A stretch of 5,898 nt of DNA, from NCBI GenBank assembly GCA_003453835.1, contig DMMN01000175.1, forward strand, positions 1 to 5,898, given 5' to 3'. This DNA is from Bacteroidota bacterium (lineage in GTDB: Bacteria > Bacteroidota > Ignavibacteria > UBA10030). Position numbers and translations under genes: made by a program. Shown piece after piece: positions 1 to 5,898 of the stretch; positions within the stretch are counted from its first letter, which is position 1, and every line of letters begins with the position of its first letter. Below the pieces are notes generated by a model. The model was not told the origin of the DNA. It searched no databases and worked only from the letters and a program-made list of their open reading frames with translations.

Positions 1-2
1 CC

Positions 3-3000
3 AGAGATGGTGAGGCCATCTGGCTGTACATCCAGTACAGAGCCGATCGGGGCGAGGACGGCGGTCCCCTCAAGATCGTCGGTTCTGTGCAGGATATCAC
101 GGAACGCAAGAAGGCGCAGATTGCTTCCGAGGCAAGCAAGAAGCTCTTCCAAGCCGTCGTCGAAAACAACATCGACGCCATCGTCCTGCTCGACCAAAAC
201 GCCAGGGTAACGTTCGCGAGCCCGTCGGCAGAGATGATCCTGGGGTATTCCCCCGCCGACTTAATCGGGAAGAGTGCCCTCGAACATATTCACCCGGATG
301 ACGTGGCGGAGATGCGCGTGGTGCTGGAGTTCGTTCTCCGCGAACCGGGAGCGGCGAGTCGAAAGGAGTACAGAGCTCGTCACTCCGACGGTCATTGGGT
401 ATGGATCGAGGCGATCGTCAAGAATTCACTCGCGGCGACGACGATCAATGCTATCGTCATCAATTATCGCGATATCAGCGAGAGAAGACGAGCGGAGGAA
501 ACCGTCAGGGCAATTCAAAGGGGAACCGCGACCGCGGCAGGCGAAGAATTCTTTAGAAGCCTGGTGTTGGAACTCAGCAAGTCCCTTCAAACCCGCTACG
601 CGTTTGTCGGAAGGATCCGTGCACGGGACGGGAGCAAGGTCCAGACCATAGCCTTTTCGGACAGGGGCTCCATCGTCGGCAATATTGAATACGAACTCCA
701 GGGCTCTGCCTCCCGAGCGGCGATCGACCAAGGATTCAAGTTTCATCCAAAAGACGTACGCCGTGCCTGTCCCGATGATCAGGTCGTTCAGAGACTTCAA
801 GCGGAAAGCTTCCTTGGCGTTCCCCTCTTCTCGTCGAAGGGTCACGTGTTAGGCATCTTGGCCGTCCTCGACGATCGGCCAATGGCAGGGAGCTCCATCT
901 CAACGTCGTTTCTCAAGATTTTTGCAGCACGGGCGGGAGCGGAACTTGAACGGCTCCGATCGGAAGAGCGGAGTGCGATGCTCGCTCAGGCCGTGGAAGG
1001 AGTCTCCGATTGCGTGAGCCTCACGGATCTCGACGAGAACATCATTCTTGTGAACGATGCGTTCTTGAAAACGTATGGGTATGAAGAGCACGAGATCATC
1101 GGAAAGCCGATCGAAGTACTGCGATCGACCAAGAACGATCCGCGCGTCATACGATCGCTCCTCCAGTCGAAAATGTCGGGAGGCTGGAAAGGAGAAATAT
1201 GGAATAAGCGGAAAGACGGCACCGATTTTCCCATCGATCTCTCTACCTCTGTTATTCGGGACGAGCATGGAACCCTCGTGGCTTTTGCAGGCATCGCGTC
1301 GGACATTACGGAGAGAAAGAAAGCGGAAGCGGAACTTGTGAAACTGAGGCGCGCCGTAGAAGCGTCGAGCGAAGTCGTCTTCATGACGGATCCTCAAGGC
1401 ATTATGCCCTACGTGAATCCTGCCTTCACAAACGTCTACGGCTACTCCGCTGCCGAAGTGGTCGGTCGGGTCACTCCCCGCATTCTTCGTGCCGGCCACT
1501 TGGATCCGAAAATCTACACAGGCTTCTGGAGTACGATCCTCAACAAGCAGTCTGTGACGTGGGAGATCGTCAATAAGACGAAAAGCGGTAAGTTGATTAC
1601 CGTCGATAGCTCGGCGAATCCCATCCTGGATCGGTCGGGGAACATTCTTGGTTTTCTGGCTATTCAGCGGGACATCACCGAGCGAATTCTCGCGGAGGAG
1701 GCTGTTCGTGAATCGGAAAAACGGTATCGATCGCTCTTCCAGGGCAATCCCCACTCGATGTGGGTGTACGATATGGAAACGCTGGCGTTCCTCGATGTCA
1801 ATGACGCGGCGATCGACCACTATGGATACTCCAGACCCGAGTTCTTGTCCATGACAATTGCCGAAATACGACCGCCGGAAGACGTGCCCCGCCTTCGCGA
1901 AAGTGTCTTGCAGAGAGGCGACAGATTCTATGCGGCCGGACTCTGGCAACATCGGAGGAAGGATGGGAGAATCATTGACGTTGAGATCGGCTCGCATGCA
2001 ATCGACTTCGCGGGCAAGCGTGCGACAGTGGTGCTGGCCACCGACGTCACGGAGCGCAAGCAAGCGGAGGAAGCTATCCGTGACAAACTTCAACGGTTGC
2101 AGCTCTTGCGAGAACTGGGAATCGTCTTCGCCCGCTCGCTCGATCTCGACGCGCTCTTGAGAAAAGTGACGGAGTACATTCCCAAACATATGGGCGTCAG
2201 CCGCGCGACGGTACTTCTCTACAGCGAGAGTCACGCTCGGCTGGTTAACGGAATCCTCCTTCCTGATGAGGCGGGAGGGCATCGCGAGGCTCAGTTGGCG
2301 CAACAACCGGAGGATCGAATCTCGGAGCGCTGCTTTGTCGATCGGAAAGCTATCATCGTGAATGATTGTACGGCAACCGATCTCATTCCGGCGGAACAAG
2401 TGAGAGGACTCAAGCTGCGTTCATCGCTTGCGGTGCCGATCATCTCGAAAGAGAAAAACCTCGGCGTGATGCGGGTCGACGATACCGAGCGCTATCATCG
2501 ATTCAGCGAGGCCGACATTGAGCTCTTTGCACTTGTAGCCGATCAACTGGCAGTCGTGCTGGACAACGCGAAATTGTTCTCGGAAACGAAGAGAGCGGAG
2601 GAAGCTCTCCGTGTCAGTCAAGACCAACTCGCCCGGATCGTTGAAACCGTCCCGGATGGTCTGGTGATCGTCGATGCCGACGGTCGGATCACGTTTGCCA
2701 ATCCCGCGGCGGAGAACATTCTGGGACTAACACACGCAACGATCACGTCGAGGGCCTACAATGACCCCGCCTGGAAGATCAGGGCCGTCGGAGGCGGTCG
2801 CTTTTCGGAAGAGGAGCTTCCTTTCACAAAAGTCCGTCAAACACGCCAACCCGTGTTTGCAGTTGAGCACGGGATTGAATACCCCGACGGACGATTCCGT
2901 GTTCTCTCGATAAATGCAGCACCTCTCCTCGAAGGGAACGGGGAGTTCTCAGGTATGATCGCTTCGCTCATCGACATCACAGAGCGCAGGGAAGCTCAGG

Positions 3001-4154
3001 AGGCGCTGCGTGAGAGCCAGTATTTCAATGAAAGTGTCATGGCAGCCACGCCAAGTATGGTCTACGTGCTCGACCTTGCGGACAAGACGATCGTATATCT
3101 TAATCACACAGTCGGGAAGGTCCTCGGCTACAAACCGGAAGAGCTAATCGAGTCTGGGATGATTGCCTGGCGCGAGGCAATCCATCCGGATGATGTTCCT
3201 CTGGTCGATGACATGCTCCATCGATGGGACACGGCGCGGGATGATGATATCCTCGCCATCGAATACCGGATGCGGACAAAAAAGGGCGATTGGCGGTGGT
3301 TTCTGGGTCGGGATAAGGTGCTCAAACGAAGTGCGGATGGAAGCGTCCGGCAGATCGTTGGAATGGCAACCGATATCACGGAGCGGAAGCAGGCCGAGGA
3401 GGAGATCCGCCGTTTGAACTCAGAGCTTGAGCAACGCGTGCTCGAGCGAACCGCCCAACTCGAAGCGGCGAACAAGGAACTGGAAGCCTTTAGCTATTCG
3501 GTGTCGCACGATCTGCGCGCACCGCTCCGCCATATCTCCGGTTATGTTGAAATCCTGAAGAAGGACGCATCATCAAATCTCGACGACGAGAGCAACAGGT
3601 ATCTCTCGACGATCGCCGCGGCGGCCGTGCGGTTGGGCGGTCTCATTGACGACTTGCTTGCGTTTTCCCGGATTGGCAGAGCGGAGATCACGAAAGTCAA
3701 AGTTGATCTATCGGAAATCGTCAGAGAAACCCGGCTGGATCTTCAGACGGAAATTGGAGATCGTCACGTGCAGTGGAACATCGGTCCGCTACCCAAGGTT
3801 TATGGCGATCGCCTGCTGCTGAAACTTGTCGTAACGAATCTGCTGTCGAACGCAATCAAGTTTACGCAGAAAAAGGACTCTGCGGTCATTGAGATCGGGA
3901 CCTCGAACGGGAGGACGGGCTACCGCGAAATGGTCTTCTACGTCCGAGACAATGGGGCAGGATTCGATATGAAGTATGTTCACAAGCTGTTCGGTGTGTT
4001 TCAGCGCCTCCATACGGCGGACGATTTCGAAGGGACGGGAATCGGTCTGGCCAACGTGCGAAGAATTATTCATCGGCATGGAGGACGTACCTGGGCAGAG
4101 GGGAGCGTAGAACAGGGAGCAACGTTCTATTTCTCGCTTCCGGATAAACCGTGA
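3..4154 (+). CDS. Multi-PAS/GAF sensor histidine kinase (5' end outside window)
   Basis: This is a cytoplasmic sensor histidine kinase that would autophosphorylate on His and pass the phosphate to a response regulator. The frame is open to the left edge, and bases 3-86 already encode the end of a PAS domain, so the true start lies upstream. 1383 residues are visible, numbered here from base 3. Order: PAS end (1-36), PAS (about 45-161), GAF (180-325), PAS (326-438), PAS (449-561), PAS (573-685), GAF (699-859), PAS (874-995), PAS (1007-1128), coiled-coil helix (1129-1162), HisKA, HATPase_c. Seven DITER-type motifs close the PAS domains. Kinase motifs: H-box SHDLRAPLRH with His1169, N-box LLSNAIKF with Asn1283, G1 DNGAGFD at 1316, G2 GTGIGLA at 1344. 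No membrane segment or receiver domain is visible. Neither GAF has the Cys-His pair of bilin-binding phytochromes, so their ligands are unknown. The H-box resembles phytochrome-like kinases. The family call is firm; the signal sensed cannot be inferred. Confidence 0.95.
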   Translation, partial: RDGEAIWLYIQYRADRGEDGGPLKIVGSVQDITERKKAQIASEASKKLFQAVVENNIDAIVLLDQNARVTFASPSAEMILGYSPADLIGKSALEHIHPDDVAEMRVVLEFVLREPGAASRKEYRARHSDGHWVWIEAIVKNSLAATTINAIVINYRDISERRRAEETVRAIQRGTATAAGEEFFRSLVLELSKSLQTRYAFVGRIRARDGSKVQTIAFSDRGSIVGNIEYELQGSASRAAIDQGFKFHPKDVRRACPDDQVVQRLQAESFLGVPLFSSKGHVLGILAVLDDRPMAGSSISTSFLKIFAARAGAELERLRSEERSAMLAQAVEGVSDCVSLTDLDENIILVNDAFLKTYGYEEHEIIGKPIEVLRSTKNDPRVIRSLLQSKMSGGWKGEIWNKRKDGTDFPIDLSTSVIRDEHGTLVAFAGIASDITERKKAEAELVKLRRAVEASSEVVFMTDPQGIMPYVNPAFTNVYGYSAAEVVGRVTPRILRAGHLDPKIYTGFWSTILNKQSVTWEIVNKTKSGKLITVDSSANPILDRSGNILGFLAIQRDITERILAEEAVRESEKRYRSLFQGNPHSMWVYDMETLAFLDVNDAAIDHYGYSRPEFLSMTIAEIRPPEDVPRLRESVLQRGDRFYAAGLWQHRRKDGRIIDVEIGSHAIDFAGKRATVVLATDVTERKQAEEAIRDKLQRLQLLRELGIVFARSLDLDALLRKVTEYIPKHMGVSRATVLLYSESHARLVNGILLPDEAGGHREAQLAQQPEDRISERCFVDRKAIIVNDCTATDLIPAEQVRGLKLRSSLAVPIISKEKNLGVMRVDDTERYHRFSEADIELFALVADQLAVVLDNAKLFSETKRAEEALRVSQDQLARIVETVPDGLVIVDADGRITFANPAAENILGLTHATITSRAYNDPAWKIRAVGGGRFSEEELPFTKVRQTRQPVFAVEHGIEYPDGRFRVLSINAAPLLEGNGEFSGMIASLIDITERREAQEALRESQYFNESVMAATPSMVYVLDLADKTIVYLNHTVGKVLGYKPEELIESGMIAWREAIHPDDVPLVDDMLHRWDTARDDDILAIEYRMRTKKGDWRWFLGRDKVLKRSADGSVRQIVGMATDITERKQAEEEIRRLNSELEQRVLERTAQLEAANKELEAFSYSVSHDLRAPLRHISGYVEILKKDASSNLDDESNRYLSTIAAAAVRLGGLIDDLLAFSRIGRAEITKVKVDLSEIVRETRLDLQTEIGDRHVQWNIGPLPKVYGDRLLLKLVVTNLLSNAIKFTQKKDSAVIEIGTSNGRTGYREMVFYVRDNGAGFDMKYVHKLFGVFQRLHTADDFEGTGIGLANVRRIIHRHGGRTWAEGSVEQGATFYFSLPDKP
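2063..2082 (+). repeat. Direct repeat, left copy, before the second GAF domain
   Basis: This 20-base stretch recurs at 2594-2613 with one mismatch (position 14, A here and C there). It encodes part of the AEEAIR linker between the preceding PAS domain and the second GAF. The two copies are 531 bases apart, exactly 177 codons, and in the same reading phase. Similar but shorter AEE-linker words occur after other PAS domains, for example 491-500, so part of the likeness reflects a conserved linker peptide. Confidence 0.7.
2594..2613 (+). repeat. Direct repeat, right copy, after the second GAF domain
   Basis: This is the right-hand copy of the repeat at 2063-2082, identical at 19 of 20 bases and in the same reading phase. 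It encodes part of the AEEALR linker that joins the second GAF to the next PAS domain. Unlike the other AEE linkers it follows a GAF and is not preceded by a DITER motif, which is compatible with the linker having been copied along with the module. Confidence 0.7.
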
Positions 4155-4204
4155 CAGCCGTAGTGAGGATCTGCATCATTCTCGTTTAGACAACATAGGG
4201 TCGA
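4155..4204 (+). other. Intergenic gap between the two kinase genes
   Basis: Fifty bases separate the TGA of the first kinase from the ATG of the second. I see no stem-loop followed by a T-run, and no paired -35/-10 boxes with room before the start codon. The short distance and shared orientation favour a single transcript, with gene 2 translated by reinitiation or from its own weak ribosome site. A promoter inside the end of gene 1 cannot be excluded by reading alone. Confidence 0.9.
4197..4200 (+). promoter_or_regulatory. Weak ribosome binding site for gene 2
   Basis: AGGG lies four bases before ATG 4205 and is the only purine-rich stretch close enough to act as a Shine-Dalgarno site. It matches the consensus poorly and its spacing is short, so initiation may be weak or helped by translation of the upstream gene. 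The start itself is supported mainly by the in-frame TAG at 4196, which rules out earlier starts. The first membrane helix also begins about 25 residues after this ATG. Confidence 0.35.
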
Positions 4205-5898
4205 ATGTGGGAATCGACTAAATCACTGCTGCATCCTCCGGTTGTTGAGGACGTGGACGCCGCCCTCAACAGTCGCGTTGTGCATATGATCACACTTGCA
4301 CTGCTCGCAAGCTTGATGATTACGATCTCGCTCCACGCCGTCTTCGAAGGTGATCGCTTCACGATTGCCATTCTTTCCGGAGAGGAAGTCTTCGTGTTTG
4401 TGGCCTTCTGGCTCAATCGAGAAGGTCGGCACAAACAGGCCTCGATTCTGCTCTCCTACAGCCTTCTTCTGACCGCGACGTTGCTGCTCTGGACGAGTAA
4501 TAACGGGATCCACAGTACCAGCATTCTCATCTATCCATCCACGCTGGTCGCGGCAGGCCTCGTTCTCGACCGCAAATTATTCATCATGTTTTCAACGATC
4601 ACGCTTCTTCTCATGGTCGGCATCGTTCTGGCTGAGATTGATGGCTTGCTTCCATCCGTTTTGAGAGATCATACGTCGCTCCAGGATCTCATCGATCTGA
4701 CGGTCATTATCGGGATGACCTCCTTTTCCGTTGGATTGCTCGTGAACAGTCTCAGAGAGAACATGGCAAGGGCACAGGAAAACCAACGACTGCTCTTCGT
4801 GACCATCAAAGATCACGAAAAGCAAGCTGAACTCCTCCGAGAAAGTGAGGCGCGATATCGTCAAGTGGTCGAAAACGCCACGGATCTCATCTTCACGACA
4901 GACATCAAGGGGCGATACAAGTTTGCCAACGCTTCCGCCCTAAGAATGTCCGGGTATACGATGGAGGAGATTCAGGATCTTGCATTTACCGATCTCATCT
5001 TGACACCGTTCCGGGGGAAGACGCAATTCCATTACATGAGGCAGTATGTCACTCACACACCATCGACCTACTACGAGTATCCTTTCATGACAAAATCCGG
5101 GTCGGCCGTTTGGCTCGGGTTGAATGCGTCGCTCATGCTCTCGGGCGGAATCATCGTGGGCTTCCATTTTGTTGCGCGAAATATCACGGACAGAAAACGG
5201 ACGGAGGAAGAGATTCTGGCTCTCAATCAAGAGCTGGAGAAGCGCGTGCACGAGCGAACGGCTGCCCTGGAGATCGCGATGAAAGAGCTCGAAACCGTCA
5301 GTTATTCCGTTTCGCACGATATGAGAGCTCCTCTGCGGCATATCTCGGCGTACGTTGAAATGCTTCACAATCAGGTGCCTGTGCAATTGGATGAGGCGAG
5401 CAAAAGGTACTTGAACACGATTTCCTTCTCTGCCAAGTGGATGGGAATGCTCGTGGATGGACTTCTCAACTATCTCCAGATCGGACGAACGGAGCTTGTG
5501 AAGGTAAGAGTCGACCTGAACGCAGTCGTGACTGAAGTGCGGGCGAGTCTGGAGCAGGTCTCACAAGGAAGAGATATTGTTTGGCATATCGAGCCTCTCC
5601 CCATGGTCTGGGCGGACCGGGCACTGATCAAAATGGCGGTGCTGAATCTCATTTCGAATGCCGTCAAGTTCACAAGAAGAAAGGACCAAGCACTCATCGA
5701 GGTCGGTTGTTCGCCGGAACATGGAGATCATGAAGAGCACGCGTTCTTCGTTCGAGATAACGGAGTCGGGTTTGAAATGAAATATGCCGAGAAGGTGTTC
5801 GGCGTGTTTCATCGATTACATAGCCAAGGTGTCTTCGAAGGCACGGGCGTGGGTTTGGCCTACGTTCGTCGGATCATTCAACGGCACGGAGGCCGGAC
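4205..5898 (+). CDS. Membrane-bound PAS sensor histidine kinase (3' end outside window)
   Basis: This is an integral-membrane sensor histidine kinase; 564 residues are visible and no stop is reached. ATG 4205 is the first start after an in-frame TAG at 4196, and it leaves a short cytoplasmic N-terminus. About six hydrophobic segments follow: roughly residues 25-47, 52-70, 79-98, 101-121, 125-149 and 162-183. The loops are short, so the sensing region is mostly within the membrane. The pattern (IYPSTLVAAGLVLD, then LAEIDGLLP) recalls N-terminal regions I remember from Chloroflexota and Bacteroidota kinases, but I cannot name the family. Then come a coiled coil (184-217), one PAS domain (about 218-330, ending in an atypical NITDR), a second coiled coil, and the kinase core. 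Core motifs: H-box SHDMRAPLRH with His371, N-box LISNAVKF with Asn485, G1 DNGVGFE at 5756-5776, G2 GTGVGLA at 5840-5860. Only about the last 20-30 residues should be missing. The core is a paralogue of the upstream kinase, which suggests a shared or related response regulator. Confidence 0.95.
   Translation, partial: MWESTKSLLHPPVVEDVDAALNSRVVHMITLALLASLMITISLHAVFEGDRFTIAILSGEEVFVFVAFWLNREGRHKQASILLSYSLLLTATLLLWTSNNGIHSTSILIYPSTLVAAGLVLDRKLFIMFSTITLLLMVGIVLAEIDGLLPSVLRDHTSLQDLIDLTVIIGMTSFSVGLLVNSLRENMARAQENQRLLFVTIKDHEKQAELLRESEARYRQVVENATDLIFTTDIKGRYKFANASALRMSGYTMEEIQDLAFTDLILTPFRGKTQFHYMRQYVTHTPSTYYEYPFMTKSGSAVWLGLNASLMLSGGIIVGFHFVARNITDRKRTEEEILALNQELEKRVHERTAALEIAMKELETVSYSVSHDMRAPLRHISAYVEMLHNQVPVQLDEASKRYLNTISFSAKWMGMLVDGLLNYLQIGRTELVKVRVDLNAVVTEVRASLEQVSQGRDIVWHIEPLPMVWADRALIKMAVLNLISNAVKFTRRKDQALIEVGCSPEHGDHEEHAFFVRDNGVGFEMKYAEKVFGVFHRLHSQGVFEGTGVGLAYVRRIIQRHGGR

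Noticed and set aside
87..89. GTG as the start of the first kinase
   Set aside because: The same frame is open from base 3, and bases 3-86 encode the conserved end of a PAS domain that runs straight into the DITER motif at 93. The GTG is an internal Val codon and the real start is outside the window.
900..2399. 499-codon open frame on the minus strand, opposite the first kinase
   Set aside because: It lies wholly within well-conserved PAS and GAF coding sequence. Its translation shows no recognisable domain, and I see no start context of its own. Long antisense frames are expected opposite such codon usage.
540..2579. Phytochrome (bilin-binding) GAF domain in gene 1
   Set aside because: The kinase core resembles phytochrome-like kinases, but neither GAF shows the chromophore-binding Cys-His context or a PHY domain after it.
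4108..4129. Inverted repeat TAGAAC/GTTCTA near the end of gene 1, considered as a terminator
   Set aside because: It has a six-base stem with a ten-base loop, no following T-run, and lies inside codons before the stop. It is most likely chance.
4200..4218. GTCGA/TCGAC hairpin enclosing the ATG of gene 2, considered as a translational control element
   Set aside because: The stem is only five bases around a nine-base loop. Such a short pairing arises easily by chance and nothing else supports regulation.
4186..5812. Several short minus-strand frames opposite gene 2
   Set aside because: They overlap the continuous membrane-PAS-kinase frame of gene 2, which contains all the conserved motifs. 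They show no domains of their own.

Overview
The window is bacterial coding DNA on the + strand, with GC in the mid-50s (hand sampling of a few lines). It holds two co-oriented sensor histidine kinase genes, and both run off the window. Gene 1 (first complete codon at 3, stop at 4154) has lost its 5' end. Gene 2 (start at 4205, open to 5898) has lost the last part of its ATPase domain. A gap of 50 bases with no visible terminator separates them, so co-transcription is likely. Stacks of PAS and GAF domains in one kinase are common in environmental bacteria such as Nitrospirota, Bacteroidota/Chlorobiota relatives, Chloroflexota and delta-proteobacterial lineages. Nothing here fixes the taxon.

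Layout. Bases 3-3386 encode a long soluble sensor array: the end of one PAS domain, then PAS, GAF, PAS, PAS, PAS, GAF, PAS, PAS. Bases 3387-3488 are a coiled-coil signalling helix, and 3489-4140 the DHp (HisKA) and ATPase (HATPase_c) core. Bases 4155-4204 are the intergenic gap. Gene 2 then has about six membrane helices (4280-4753), a coiled coil, one PAS domain (about 4850-5194), a coiled coil, and a second DHp/ATPase core cut by the window edge.

How they relate. The transmitter cores of the two genes are clearly homologous: about 129 of 225 aligned residues are identical by eye, without gaps. Their sensory halves differ completely, one cytoplasmic with many domains, the other membrane-embedded with a single PAS. 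The simplest reading is a tandem pair of related kinases with different inputs that may converge on the same response regulator. No receiver domain, DNA-binding regulator or other output gene lies in the window. I see no RNA genes, CRISPR arrays, insertion sequences or phage features. I find no evidence for a wholly new system. The points most worth checking are the paralogous kinase pair, an in-frame direct repeat flanking one GAF module, and the shared H-box in which Ala replaces the usual Thr/Asn.
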